Source: Melioribacteraceae bacterium
GTDB lineage: Bacteria; Bacteroidota; Ignavibacteria; Ignavibacteriales; Melioribacteraceae
Direction of reading: 5' to 3'
Assembly: GCA_016927595.1 (NCBI GenBank)
Contig: JAFGMI010000049.1
Coordinates: 1 to 64,000, forward strand
Length of the DNA stretch: 64,000 bases
The notes under the pieces were generated by a model, which ran no database searches, was not told where the DNA came from, and was given only the letters and a program-made list of their open reading frames with translations. Both the position numbers and the translations under genes were made by a program. Each line of letters opens with the position of its first letter. Position 1 is the first letter of the stretch. Below, piece by piece: positions 20,547-30,427 of the stretch.

Positions 20547-20738
20547 ATTAATTCAGTATTTGTACAAATTGGATAATCTTATTATAACCTGAAATGCGGC
20601 AGATATAATCCGATGCTATGAAGTTGATAAATATAATGAATTGTTTAACTTAAGTTTACCAAGCACATTCATATTGTGAAAATAAAGATTTATTATTATT
20701 AGTATTATTGTTTTTTAATCATAACATTCATTCAGATT

Positions 20739-22073
20739 ATGAATAAACTTATAATAACAATATTTATATGTCTTTACTGTTATTCACAGACATCTGCACA
20801 GTTTTCGCAGCAGGAAAGAGACAGTATTTATAATCTAAATTCCGTAGATCATCAGTTAATGATGATGAAATTAGGAATTAATGAATTACGACCCGGACCA
20901 TCGGGCAATCCCGATGCCCCCAATGCTGCAAACTCTGATGAGTCGAAAGCAAAACAATATGAAAGTCTTCCTGACCCACTGATTTTTAATGATGGTAACC
21001 TGGTAAAGTCGGCTGAAGACTGGAGCAAACGCAGATTGGAAATTGTTGAAGATTTCGACAGAGAAGTTTACGGAAGGCTTCCTGAAAATATTCCATCGGT
21101 TACATGGAAAATTGATGAAGTCAAAGATACTTCGATCGGTATTTATCCGGTACACATAAAGTATCTAAAGGGACATGTCGACAATTCATCTTTCCCCCAA
21201 ATTAATGTTAATATTGAAATGACATTAACCACTCCGAAAGATATATCAGAGCCGGTTCCCGTTATTCTTGAATTCGGATGGGTGCTGCCGAAAGGCTGGA
21301 AACTTCCCGAACCAGAAGGACCAACATGGCAGGAACAACTTTTAGCAAAAGGCTGGGGATATGCGGTGTTAATTCCAACAAGTTTTCAGGCTGATAATGG
21401 AGCCGGACTAAGAGAAGGTATAATCGGGCTCGTGAATAAAGGTCAGCCTAGAAAGCCCGATGACTGGGGAACTCTTCGGGCCTGGGCTTGGGGAGCCAGC
21501 AGAGCTATTGATTACTTTGAAACTGACGAAAATGTAGATGAAAAAAGAATTGGTGTCGAAGGGTTATCTCGTTACGGTAAAGCTGCAATAGTTGCAATGG
21601 CTTATGAGCCGCGGATCGCTGTTGGTCTTATCGGTTCCGCCGGCGCGGGTGGCACAAAAATATTACGGAGAATTTTCGGTGAACAGGTAGAGAACCTTGC
21701 CTCATCGTGGGAATACCACTGGTTTGCTCCTAATTTTATTAACTATGCCGGACCTTTAACGGTGAATGATTTACCCGTGGATGCACATCAGCTCGTTGCA
21801 TTATGCGCACCGAGACCGTTGTTTATAAGTGCAGGCTCCCCGGATGTTGAGGGTAATTGGGTTGATGCAAAGGGAATGTTTCTTTCGGGAGTACATGCGT
21901 CGCCGGTTTTTGAGCTTTTGGGTAAAAGAGGACTTGAAATCTCGAAGTATCCCCATGAGGGAACTACATGGATCAGAGGTGATATAGCTTTTCGCCAGCA
22001 TTCAGGTGGTCATACCGTTGGACCTAACTGGTCTTCATTTATAGAGTTTGCGGAAAAATATTTTAACAAATGA
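20739..22073 (+). CDS. CE15 glucuronoyl esterase
   Basis: Cleaves ester bonds between lignin alcohols and (4-O-methyl)glucuronate of xylan. The protein has 444 residues with a signal peptide (1-20). The alpha/beta-hydrolase shows nucleophile S277 in G-L-S-R-Y-G-K-A-A, the family form of G-C-S-R-x-G-K with Leu in place of Cys. It also shows the C-A-P-R-P-L-F-I-S strand and the catalytic histidine region Q-H-S-G-G-H (H421, H425). Length and the fold around D-D-W-G-T-L-R-A-W-A-W-G match bacterial CE15. No T9SS tail and no extra domains. No clear ribosome site precedes ATG 20739. It sits beside the GH30, and both act at glucuronate branches, which supports a glucuronoxylan focus. Confidence 0.88.
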   Translation: MNKLIITIFICLYCYSQTSAQFSQQERDSIYNLNSVDHQLMMMKLGINELRPGPSGNPDAPNAANSDESKAKQYESLPDPLIFNDGNLVKSAEDWSKRRLEIVEDFDREVYGRLPENIPSVTWKIDEVKDTSIGIYPVHIKYLKGHVDNSSFPQINVNIEMTLTTPKDISEPVPVILEFGWVLPKGWKLPEPEGPTWQEQLLAKGWGYAVLIPTSFQADNGAGLREGIIGLVNKGQPRKPDDWGTLRAWAWGASRAIDYFETDENVDEKRIGVEGLSRYGKAAIVAMAYEPRIAVGLIGSAGAGGTKILRRIFGEQVENLASSWEYHWFAPNFINYAGPLTVNDLPVDAHQLVALCAPRPLFISAGSPDVEGNWVDAKGMFLSGVHASPVFELLGKRGLEISKYPHEGTTWIRGDIAFRQHSGGHTVGPNWSSFIEFAEKYFNK

Positions 22074-22154
22074 TATGGGAAATTCCCAACCATTCTGAAA
22101 AATTTCAATTGGATATTAAAATTTTTATCAGCTGATAGGGAATTATATAAAACT

Positions 22155-25109
22155 ATGAAAAATATACCATTATTAATTGTCCTGTTTTTTACTTCAGCCA
22201 TAATCTATTCGCAGAATGTAGTGATCAACGAAATAATGTCTTCAAATACTGAAACCATTTCTGATGAAGATGGTGAATCTTCCGACTGGATTGAGTTATA
22301 TAATACGGGATCAGGTTCGGTTGATCTTACTGGTTATTATCTGAGTGACGATTCCCTTAATATTATGAAATGGCAATTCGGTGATGCAGTTATTGAACCC
22401 AATAGTTACTTAATAGTGTTCGCTTCGGATAAAGATACTTTTATTGGTTACTGGCATACAAATTTTAAAATAAGTGCCGACGGCGAGTCAATAATTCTGA
22501 GCGATATAAATGGTGATGTTAAAGACAAAGTTGATATACCCCCTTTACCGGCAGATGTCTCTTTTGCAAGAATCATTGATGGTGACTTGTTATGGGTTTT
22601 GCAGGAACCAACACCGGGTTTTCAGAATTCAGGGGGGGAAATTCATGTTCTCACTGATACAGTCTCTGTTTCCTTGCCCGGAGGATTTTATAGTTCATCT
22701 TTAAATGTCGAATTGTCATCCGGTACTAACAATATTTATTATACCCTGGATGGCAGCGATCCGGATGAAAATTCATTGAAATATTCCGGAGCAATTCACC
22801 TAACTGAGACTACTGTATTGAAAGCTATCAGTATTGATCAAAATTATTTTGCTTCACCGGCAGTGCATCATACATATTTCATAAATGAAGATTCGAATCT
22901 CCCTGTAATTTCGCTGATATCCGACCCGTATAATTTGTTCGACTTTAACTACGGTATTTACGAAATGGGACCTGGTGCTTCCGCTGTTCCGCCTTATCAC
23001 GGGGCAAATTTCTGGATGGATTGGGAACGTCCTGCTCATGTTCAGTTTTTTGATGAGGAGAAAAAGTTAGGATTCTCAAAAAACTGCGGCCTTGAAATCT
23101 ATGGCGGCTATACGAGGTCGTTTCCACAGAAATCGTTCGCGGTTAAATTCAAGAATGATTATAATGCCACCGCACTTGAATATCCGCTGTTCCCAGGCTT
23201 TTATGTTAATACATTTAAATCTTTTGTTCTCCGGAATTCAGGAAACGATTTTCAGTTCACGCATATACGAGATGCAATGATGCAGTCGCTGATTGAGGAT
23301 CTTGAAATAGATTATCTCGAATACCGTCCGGCTGCTGCATATATTAACGGTGAGTACTGGGGTATTTATAATATAAGGGAAAAAATCAGCGAGCATTACC
23401 TGGCGAACAGACACGGTGTTGATCCTGATAATATTGACTTGCTCGAAGGCAATATGGAGGTGATTCATGGTGACACTCTGCACTACGCGGCTTTGCTGGA
23501 TTATATCTCGAACAACGATATGAGTACCGACGAAGCTTACGATTACGTCAATAGCAGAATCGATCTGGATAATTGTCTTTTGTATTGGGCTTCTCATACA
23601 TATTATAATAGCCAGGACTGGCCCGCAAATAATTTGAAGTATTGGAGAGAGAGAAGTGAAAACGGTAAGTGGCGATGGATATTATTCGATCTGGATTTTG
23701 GTTTTAACTTGTATGAAACCACTGGTCAGTCTGAAGACCATGTGTATTATATTTTCTCAGGTGTTGAGACTCGTCCGGGATCAAATCCTCCCTGGTCGAC
23801 CTTACTGCCAAGAAAGCTGGTTGAAAATCCAAGGTTAAAAGCTCAGTTCATAAATCTGATCGCAGATTTACTTAATACAAAATTTTCAAGTGACCGCGTA
23901 GTAAATGTTATTAATAATATGGCTGATAATCTGGGTAGTGAAGGTGTAAAGCACAGAGAACGGTGGAATATAAGTCAGTGGACATTCGACAGTCATATAC
24001 AGAGGATGATCACATTCGCGAATGAACGTCCGTCTAATTTGCGTAATTTCGTTCGAAACTTCTTCGACTGCGGTACTAATAGCCAGATTAATCTGAATAT
24101 TTCTGAAGGCGGAACCGTAAAATTAAACTCACTATGTATTGATCAGTCCGACTCTCCCTGGAGCGGATTATATTTTTACGGGAATCCCGTTTCACTTAAA
24201 GCTTTTCCGGAAAAAGGATTTAAATTTGACGGCTGGAGCGGATCAATAGATTCAAACACAGATTCAATAGAAGTTATAAATACCCGGACCGCTAATTTAT
24301 ATGCTTCTTTTTCTATAGACAGTGCTTCGGCTAATGATGTTGTAATAAATGAAATCAATTATAATTCGCCGGATGATTTTGATTCCGGGGATTGGATTGA
24401 ATTGTACAACAGAAGCGGTAATTCAATCGATATAAGCGGCTGGTGTTTTTCGGATAGTGACAGTGCTCATAAATTTATTGTACCAACCGGGACTATATTA
24501 AATCCGGATAGCTATTTAGTTATAATAGAAAACGACAGTGCATTTAAAGTAAGTTTCCCGGATGTAAGCAACTTTATCGGGGAAACAGGTTTCGGGCTTA
24601 ATGGCACAGGAGAATTTATAAAACTTGCGAATATAAATAATGAAATAGTTGACTCGTTGACATATGATGATGATTTGCCCTGGCCTCCAGATGCCGACGG
24701 TAAAGGTGCAACACTTGAATTAACAAATTCAGCAAGCGATAATTCCGTGGGTACATTCTGGAAGGATTCGAAGGATCATGGAACTCCGGGCAGAGTAAAT
24801 TCCTATGCTACCGCTATAGGAGAAAATGTTATTGCTATTACTCCTTCCGGATTTTCATTGCATCAGAACTATCCTAATCCGTTTAATCCGGTTACCAGCA
24901 TATCGTATTCTATTCCGACGTATAGTTCTGTTACTTTGAAAGTCTATGATATACTGGGAAGTGAATTATCGACGCTGGTGAATCAAAAACAAAAAGCAGG
25001 ATATTATACCGTTCAGTTCGATGGAAATAAACTGGCGAGCGGAGTATATTTTTATCGATTACTGTCTGAAAATTACAGCGAAATAAAAAAAATGGTACTG
25101 CTCAGGTAA
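22155..25109 (+). CDS. Large secreted CotH-kinase-family protein with two lamin-tail domains and T9SS tail
   Basis: A 984-residue surface protein. Order: signal peptide (1-19); lamin-tail domain (about 20-155, V-I-N-E-I-M-S-S-N); a chitobiase/hexosaminidase C-terminal-like domain (about 165-235, Y-Y-T-L-D-G-S-D-P); CotH domain (about 245-610). The CotH domain has I-N-G-E-Y-W-G-I-Y-N-I-R-E-K and W-I-L-F-D-L-D-F-G-F. Then come an InlB-B-like repeat (F-K-F-D-G-W-S-G-S, about 640-720), a second lamin-tail domain (about 725-860, V-I-N-E-I-N-Y) and a T9SS tail (N-Y-P-N-P-F at 905-910). CotH proteins are atypical protein kinases in Bacillus spore coats; homologues occur in polysaccharide-degrading bacteria, where their role is not settled. 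Here it may be structural, binding polysaccharide or cell envelope. Confidence 0.85.
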   Translation: MKNIPLLIVLFFTSAIIYSQNVVINEIMSSNTETISDEDGESSDWIELYNTGSGSVDLTGYYLSDDSLNIMKWQFGDAVIEPNSYLIVFASDKDTFIGYWHTNFKISADGESIILSDINGDVKDKVDIPPLPADVSFARIIDGDLLWVLQEPTPGFQNSGGEIHVLTDTVSVSLPGGFYSSSLNVELSSGTNNIYYTLDGSDPDENSLKYSGAIHLTETTVLKAISIDQNYFASPAVHHTYFINEDSNLPVISLISDPYNLFDFNYGIYEMGPGASAVPPYHGANFWMDWERPAHVQFFDEEKKLGFSKNCGLEIYGGYTRSFPQKSFAVKFKNDYNATALEYPLFPGFYVNTFKSFVLRNSGNDFQFTHIRDAMMQSLIEDLEIDYLEYRPAAAYINGEYWGIYNIREKISEHYLANRHGVDPDNIDLLEGNMEVIHGDTLHYAALLDYISNNDMSTDEAYDYVNSRIDLDNCLLYWASHTYYNSQDWPANNLKYWRERSENGKWRWILFDLDFGFNLYETTGQSEDHVYYIFSGVETRPGSNPPWSTLLPRKLVENPRLKAQFINLIADLLNTKFSSDRVVNVINNMADNLGSEGVKHRERWNISQWTFDSHIQRMITFANERPSNLRNFVRNFFDCGTNSQINLNISEGGTVKLNSLCIDQSDSPWSGLYFYGNPVSLKAFPEKGFKFDGWSGSIDSNTDSIEVINTRTANLYASFSIDSASANDVVINEINYNSPDDFDSGDWIELYNRSGNSIDISGWCFSDSDSAHKFIVPTGTILNPDSYLVIIENDSAFKVSFPDVSNFIGETGFGLNGTGEFIKLANINNEIVDSLTYDDDLPWPPDADGKGATLELTNSASDNSVGTFWKDSKDHGTPGRVNSYATAIGENVIAITPSGFSLHQNYPNPFNPVTSISYSIPTYSSVTLKVYDILGSELSTLVNQKQKAGYYTVQFDGNKLASGVYFYRLLSENYSEIKKMVLLR

Positions 25110-25428
25110 ACATTATTCTCGGGAACGAAAACAATTTATTCTAGCATTTGGATTAAAGAATGTCGGCAATTGCTCTTTATAAATACCTGAGCATAATTCT
25201 GTATTAAAACAGGAGGATAATGAAAAAAATTTGTAAATTTTACATAAGTTTTGAACCGTTTTAATATCATAATAATCGTTTTAAGGATTTTGTTCTTTTT
25301 TATTGCTCCTCTGAATTTAAGAATTGAATCATTCCCGGTTTTGCAGTGAGCAAGAATAAGATTAATAATTTGCAAGTATTAAAATCATTTGTTTTTTTAA
25401 TCTCCAAAAGAATTACTTGGGTAAACTC
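25110..25428 (+). other. Non-coding gap between the CotH and acetylesterase genes
   Basis: About 319 bases, AT-rich. I see no gene, strong hairpin or recognised operator on either strand. Its length, and the change from T9SS-tailed to tail-less enzymes at this point, make a promoter for the downstream genes likely, but no clear Bacteroidota promoter pair could be picked. Confidence 0.4.
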
Positions 25429-27375
25429 ATGACATTCCTATCAAAATTTATTAGAAACGTTTTTATTCTTTCGGCTCTTTTGCACTTAATGGTGCTGGGT
25501 CAGGTCAAATTACCGAAATTGATAAGTGACGGCTTGGTACTGCAGCGCAATACAGAATTAAAAATATGGGGATGGGCGGCAGCTGGCGAAAAGATTGAAG
25601 TTCAGTTTATCGATTCGGTTTATTCTGCTATTGCTCAAAGTAATGGCAACTGGAGTATTATTCTTCCGGAGTTACATGCAGGCGGTCCTTATGACATGAC
25701 TGTCAGCGCAAGTAATTCAATAAAAGTACGCGATATCTTAATAGGGGATGTTTGGATTTGTTCCGGACAATCGAATATGGAATTAAATATGCAGAGGGTT
25801 AGTCCGCTTTACGAAAAAGAAATCGCGTCTTCGGAGAATCAGTTTATCCGGTATTTCGAAGTACCCGACAAGTTCAACTTTGTTGCCCCTCAAAAAGACT
25901 TACCATCGGGAGAATGGCTGAAAGCTGATCCTGAAAATGTTTTAAAGTTTTCTGCCGTATCCTATTTTTTTGGGAAGGAACTGTACGATAGATATAAAGT
26001 TCCGGTTGGATTAGTAAATGCCGCATTAGGTGGTTCGCCTATAGCCAGTTGGATAAGCGAAGAAGGACTAAAGGAATTTCCTGAATTCTACGAAGAAGCA
26101 CTTAAATTTAAAGACAGCACTTTAATTCAGAGAATAAGAAATGAGGATAACGCAAGAATCAGCGAATGGTATAACAGACAGAGTAAAAATGATGAAGGTT
26201 ATTCAAATCCTGAAATGCCTTGGTACGATCCCGAATATGACGCCACCGGTTGGTCAGTTATGCAGGTCCCGGGCTATTGGGCAAATACAAGTCTCGGCTT
26301 TACAAATGGTGTTGTATGGTACAGAAAAGAAATTGAACTACCATTATCTTTAGCGGGTAAAAAAGCAAATCTAAATCTTGGCAGAATTATCGATGCCGAT
26401 TCTGTATTTGTAAACGGTGTTTTTGTCGGTACAACTTCTTATCAATATCCTCCGAGAAGATATGAGATACCTGAAGATGTGCTTAAAGAAGGGAAAAACG
26501 TTTTAGTAGTCAGAGTTATAAGCAACTGGGGCAGAGGCGGTTTTGAGGTTGATAAACCTTATGAACTGGTAATCGGAAAAGAGCGAATAGATTTAAAAGG
26601 TGAATGGAAGTATAAACTTGGTGTGAAAATGGAACCCTTAAAGGGGGAGACTTTTATACGATGGAAACCGCTGGGTTTATATAATGCAATGATAGCTCCG
26701 CTGCTTAACATGTCTATAAAAGGTGTTATCTGGTATCAGGGAGAATCGGATGCGGGCAGACCGGAAAAATATAGGGAAATGTTTCCGGCGATGATAAGCG
26801 ACTGGCGGATGAACTGGGGACAGGGAGATTTTCCCTTTTTGTTTGTACAACTTCCCAATTTTATGAGTCCCAGATCCGAACCGTCTGAAAGCAACTGGGC
26901 TATGACTCGCGAAGTTCAGCTGAATACGTTGTCGGTTACTAATACGGGAATGGCAGTTACTATTGATATTGGCGAGTGGAATGATATTCATCCGCTTAAT
27001 AAAAAAGATGTTGGCAAGAGGCTGGCTTTGGCGGCATATAAAATTGCTTATGGTGAAGATGACATTGTTTACTCGGGACCGATTTATAAATCGATGAAGG
27101 TTGAGGGTAATAAAATTATCATTTCTTTTTCAAATACAGGAAGCGGTTTATTTATAAAAAATGGAAACGAATTGAAAGAATTTGCAATATGCGGTGATGA
27201 AAAGAAGTTTGTATGGGCAAATGCAAAAATTAAAGACGATAAAGTGATTGTCTGGAGCGATGACATACCGAATCCTGTAGCGGTGAGGTATGCATGGGCT
27301 GATAATCCTGAAGGGGCAAATTTATTCAACAGGGAAGGATTGCCGGCGTCGCCTTTCAGAACAGATGATTTCTGA
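25429..27375 (+). CDS. SASA-family (CE20-like) carbohydrate acetylesterase with inserted jelly-roll domain
   Basis: A 648-residue secreted esterase of the sialate O-acetylesterase fold, in plant-cell-wall bacteria usually a xylan or xyloglucan deacetylase rather than a sialic acid enzyme. The signal peptide is 1-24. The SGNH-type core is split: nucleophile S115 in C-S-G-Q-S-N-M-E at the front, and D519/H521 in D-I-H-P-L-N-K-K near the end. Between the halves (about 280-395) lies a GH2-like jelly-roll domain (V-P-G-Y-W, then V-W-Y-R-K-E, then D-S-V-F-V-N-G). This split arrangement is the pattern described for family CE20. ATG 25429 is preferred over the TTG at 25417. No T9SS tail, so probably periplasmic. 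Confidence 0.85.
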   Translation: MTFLSKFIRNVFILSALLHLMVLGQVKLPKLISDGLVLQRNTELKIWGWAAAGEKIEVQFIDSVYSAIAQSNGNWSIILPELHAGGPYDMTVSASNSIKVRDILIGDVWICSGQSNMELNMQRVSPLYEKEIASSENQFIRYFEVPDKFNFVAPQKDLPSGEWLKADPENVLKFSAVSYFFGKELYDRYKVPVGLVNAALGGSPIASWISEEGLKEFPEFYEEALKFKDSTLIQRIRNEDNARISEWYNRQSKNDEGYSNPEMPWYDPEYDATGWSVMQVPGYWANTSLGFTNGVVWYRKEIELPLSLAGKKANLNLGRIIDADSVFVNGVFVGTTSYQYPPRRYEIPEDVLKEGKNVLVVRVISNWGRGGFEVDKPYELVIGKERIDLKGEWKYKLGVKMEPLKGETFIRWKPLGLYNAMIAPLLNMSIKGVIWYQGESDAGRPEKYREMFPAMISDWRMNWGQGDFPFLFVQLPNFMSPRSEPSESNWAMTREVQLNTLSVTNTGMAVTIDIGEWNDIHPLNKKDVGKRLALAAYKIAYGEDDIVYSGPIYKSMKVEGNKIIISFSNTGSGLFIKNGNELKEFAICGDEKKFVWANAKIKDDKVIVWSDDIPNPVAVRYAWADNPEGANLFNREGLPASPFRTDDF

Positions 27376-27436
27376 TATCAAAAAAAACAAGGCAAATTTT
27401 TAACAATTCTTAAAGAGTAAAAGGATGTAGTATAAT

Positions 27437-29359
27437 ATGAAATTTATTGAATTAGATTCTCAAAAGCTCAGTAGATTTATTCAAATTTACATTTGTTTGA
27501 TCTGTATACTGATTACAATGCAATTATCTGCTCAATCAATTACTATAAACGGCAGAGTTACTTATTCAAGAATCCCTGTTCAGTTTGTATCCGTCACTTT
27601 TATCGATAATGAAGATACTACAAAACAGTTTACAACTATGACCGATGACCGGGGCAATTATGAAATCGGTTTAATCACGGATGTAAATGATGATGAGAGT
27701 AATACTCCAACCAGGTTTAGCCTGGGACAAAGTTATCCCAATCCGTTTTCCTCATCTGCTGCTATACCTTACGGTTTAACTGAAGAATCTAACGTGGAGG
27801 TAACGATATATGATATACTCGGCAGACTAGTCCGAAAGTATGACGCCGGCAGGCAAATTGCCGGATTGCACAGTGTCATATGGGACGGCAGAAACAGACT
27901 CGGGCAGACGGTAGCTAACGGGATTTATTTTTACAGGCTGATTGCAGACGGTGAACCGCAAGTAAAAAAAATGATCTTCAATCAGAACGGGAATGGATCT
28001 TTTATGATACCGGGATCATTTTCTGTGAATCATAGTTCATTAAAGAAAACAAATGTGAATACAAATATATTTTCTAACACTTTTAAGGTAAGGATTCAAA
28101 ACACAAGCACAACCAATCCTATAATCATTCCGGAAACATTAGAAAATGTAGTAGTTCAAAACGATACTACGATAAATATTTCAGCGACACCTCTTCCGTT
28201 AGTAAAAATTGACTGCGACAGTCTGCACCAGGTTATAAGGGGTTTCGGTGCCGCTAATATACTAATGTGGAGACCCGATATGACGGATTATGAAATCGAA
28301 ACTGCTTTTGGAAATGAAGATGGTCAGCTCGGTTTTACTATTCTCAGGATTATGGTTGAACCTGATAGCAACCGATGGAGTGCCTCTGTTCCTTCTGCCC
28401 AAAAAGCTCTTGATCTGGGAGCAATTATAATTGCAGCTCCGTGGTATGCACCGTCAAATATGGTTGAAAACTATGATAATCGAAGCAGAGTACGACCTGA
28501 TATGTATGACGAGTATGCCGGGCACCTCAATGCGTTTGTAAAATACATGAATAGAAATAGCGTTCCAATATATGGTTTGTCAATACAGAATGAACCGGAT
28601 ATTACGGACAGCTGGACAAGCTGGAGTCCCGATGAAATGCTCACATTTATGCGGGATTATGCGGATGCTATTGAAGGAACATTAGTGATGGCTCCGGAAT
28701 CATTTCAATTCAGGAGAAATATGACTGACCCGATACTTAATGATTCAGCCGCTACGGCTAACACCGATATTATCTGCGGACATATTTACGGCGGCGGGTT
28801 AGCCGTATATCCGCTGGCTGAAGAAAAAGGGAAGGAAGTCTGGATGACCGAGCATTTATCAGGTGAAGACAGCCAGGCAAACGATTGGGATTGGGCTGTA
28901 GAAGTCGCTAACGAAATGAACGCAGTAATGCAGGCAAACATGAGTGCGTATGTCTGGTGGTATCTCGTCAGATATTATGGACCAATAAGCGATGGTACAA
29001 ATAACAGTGGAAGAAAAAGTGAGGTAACTAAAAAAGGTTACGTAATGTCGCAGTTCTCAAGATTTATACGCCCCGGGTATTTCAGAGTGGAAAGCAATGT
29101 TTCTCCTTTTAATAGCGACGTTGAGGTTACTGCTTATAAAGACCCTTTATCGTCCAAAATCGTGATAGTTGCCATTAACAACGGACCCACATCAATTGAT
29201 CATACATTTATGCTGGAGAATATAGCAACAACAACCTTTGCTACATACACCACAACTATAACAAAAAATTGCCGGAAGGGTGATGAATATGTTGTGACAA
29301 ATGGTACTTTTAATTTTACGCTTGATCCTATAAGTATAACAACTTTTGTTTCCGAGTAA
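27437..29359 (+). CDS. GH30 glucuronoxylanase-like enzyme with an internal T9SS/FlgD-like domain near its N-terminus
   Basis: A paralogue of the GH30 at 18996 with a different layout, 640 residues. After the signal peptide (1-32) comes a carboxypeptidase-regulatory-like segment (about 34-85, ending in D-R-G-N-Y-E-I-G-L). Then comes a full FlgD/T9SS-type sandwich at about 94-181 (S-Y-P-N-P-F at 99-104, G-I-Y-F-Y-R-L, V-K-K-M-I-F), a linker, and the GH30 domain at about 256-640 with E386 (S-I-Q-N-E-P-D) and E472 (W-M-T-E-H-L). The protein ends with the GH30 sandwich itself, T-T-F-V-S-E, so the sorting-like domain cannot act as a normal C-terminal signal. It may instead be a spacer. The next gene starts 20 bases later, indicating an operon. 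Confidence 0.88.
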   Translation: MKFIELDSQKLSRFIQIYICLICILITMQLSAQSITINGRVTYSRIPVQFVSVTFIDNEDTTKQFTTMTDDRGNYEIGLITDVNDDESNTPTRFSLGQSYPNPFSSSAAIPYGLTEESNVEVTIYDILGRLVRKYDAGRQIAGLHSVIWDGRNRLGQTVANGIYFYRLIADGEPQVKKMIFNQNGNGSFMIPGSFSVNHSSLKKTNVNTNIFSNTFKVRIQNTSTTNPIIIPETLENVVVQNDTTINISATPLPLVKIDCDSLHQVIRGFGAANILMWRPDMTDYEIETAFGNEDGQLGFTILRIMVEPDSNRWSASVPSAQKALDLGAIIIAAPWYAPSNMVENYDNRSRVRPDMYDEYAGHLNAFVKYMNRNSVPIYGLSIQNEPDITDSWTSWSPDEMLTFMRDYADAIEGTLVMAPESFQFRRNMTDPILNDSAATANTDIICGHIYGGGLAVYPLAEEKGKEVWMTEHLSGEDSQANDWDWAVEVANEMNAVMQANMSAYVWWYLVRYYGPISDGTNNSGRKSEVTKKGYVMSQFSRFIRPGYFRVESNVSPFNSDVEVTAYKDPLSSKIVIVAINNGPTSIDHTFMLENIATTTFATYTTTITKNCRKGDEYVVTNGTFNFTLDPISITTFVSE

Positions 29360-29379
29360 GCTACCTGAAGGTAAAAAGC

Positions 29380-30411
29380 ATGAAAGCAGCAGTTTTAATC
29401 GGTATAAGAAATTTCGAAATTCAGGAAATTCCTGAACCTAAGATCGTCAATGATAACGATGTTTTAATACGAATTAAAATGGTGGGTGTATGCGGATCGG
29501 ATATTCATTATTATACAACCGGCAGAATCGGTTCGCAGATTGTAAAATATCCTTTCATAGTCGGACACGAAGCCGCCGGAGTGGTTGAACAGGTTGGCAG
29601 CAAGGTTACCAGGGTGAAACCCGGACAGAAAATAGCAATAGATCCTGCAATATCTTGTGGTAAGTGTGATCAGTGCCTTGCTGGTAGAGAGAACACTTGC
29701 CGTGAACTTGTATTTATGGGAAATCCAAAAGAAAGAAACGGAGCATTATGTGAATACATTGTTCATAATGAGAATAGTTGTTATCCGGTATCTGAAAGTA
29801 TAACCTTCGAACAGGCGGTGATGTCTGAACCGCTTGCAATTGCAGTATATGCGGTTGATGGAACCCGGAATAAAGCAGGATCTAATATAGGGATATTTGG
29901 TGCCGGTCCTATCGGTATGTCGGTGTTTCATGTTTTACGGACTACCGATGCTGGCAATATTTATGTAACAGATAAAATTAAAGAACGTCTGGATTTTGCT
30001 CAGCAATTGAATCCAGCATGGAGCGGTAATCCTGCTGATGCAGTAATGGAGATTAAAAATCGCGAAGCGGAAGGGCTCGATGTTGTTTATGAATGCAGCG
30101 GTGACCCGGATGTATTCGATCAAGCCGCTGAATTACTGAAACCAGGAGGTATTTTATCGATCATCGGTATTCCTGAAGTTGACCGTATATCGCTTCCGGT
30201 CCATGAAATGAGAAGAAAAGAAATTACTATTATTAATGTTCGCCGTCAATCCGGCAGCACTCAGAAAGCGATTGATCTGCTTGAGGGCAATCGTGTTAGT
30301 ATCGATTCAATGGCTTCTCATCATTATCAGTTAGAGGATACACAAGCAGCATTCGACCTGGTAGCAGGTTACCGGGACGGTGTAATGAAAGCTATGATTT
30401 CCCTGGATTAA
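29380..30411 (+). CDS. Zinc-dependent polyol dehydrogenase (xylitol/sorbitol dehydrogenase type)
   Basis: A cytosolic medium-chain NAD(P)-dependent dehydrogenase, 343 residues, a normal length. Catalytic zinc ligands are C38, H63 and E64 (V-C-G-S-D and G-H-E-A-A-G). The structural zinc site is complete with C93, C96, C99 and C107. The Rossmann motif G-I-F-G-A-G-P-I-G-M is present. Closest family feel is sorbitol/xylitol dehydrogenase: the D-I-H-Y-Y that follows the catalytic Cys is typical. It is 16 bases upstream of a xylulokinase-like gene, so xylitol to xylulose, or an arabinitol oxidation, is a reasonable assignment. No aldose reductase or xylose isomerase is present in the window, so where its substrate comes from is open. 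Confidence 0.82.
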   Translation: MKAAVLIGIRNFEIQEIPEPKIVNDNDVLIRIKMVGVCGSDIHYYTTGRIGSQIVKYPFIVGHEAAGVVEQVGSKVTRVKPGQKIAIDPAISCGKCDQCLAGRENTCRELVFMGNPKERNGALCEYIVHNENSCYPVSESITFEQAVMSEPLAIAVYAVDGTRNKAGSNIGIFGAGPIGMSVFHVLRTTDAGNIYVTDKIKERLDFAQQLNPAWSGNPADAVMEIKNREAEGLDVVYECSGDPDVFDQAAELLKPGGILSIIGIPEVDRISLPVHEMRRKEITIINVRRQSGSTQKAIDLLEGNRVSIDSMASHHYQLEDTQAAFDLVAGYRDGVMKAMISLD

Positions 30412-30427
30412 TAAAAAATTATAAAAA

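Noticed and set aside
25429-27375. Sialic acid metabolism
   Set aside because: The SASA fold is shared with plant polysaccharide acetylesterases, and no sialidase or sialate catabolism gene is present.
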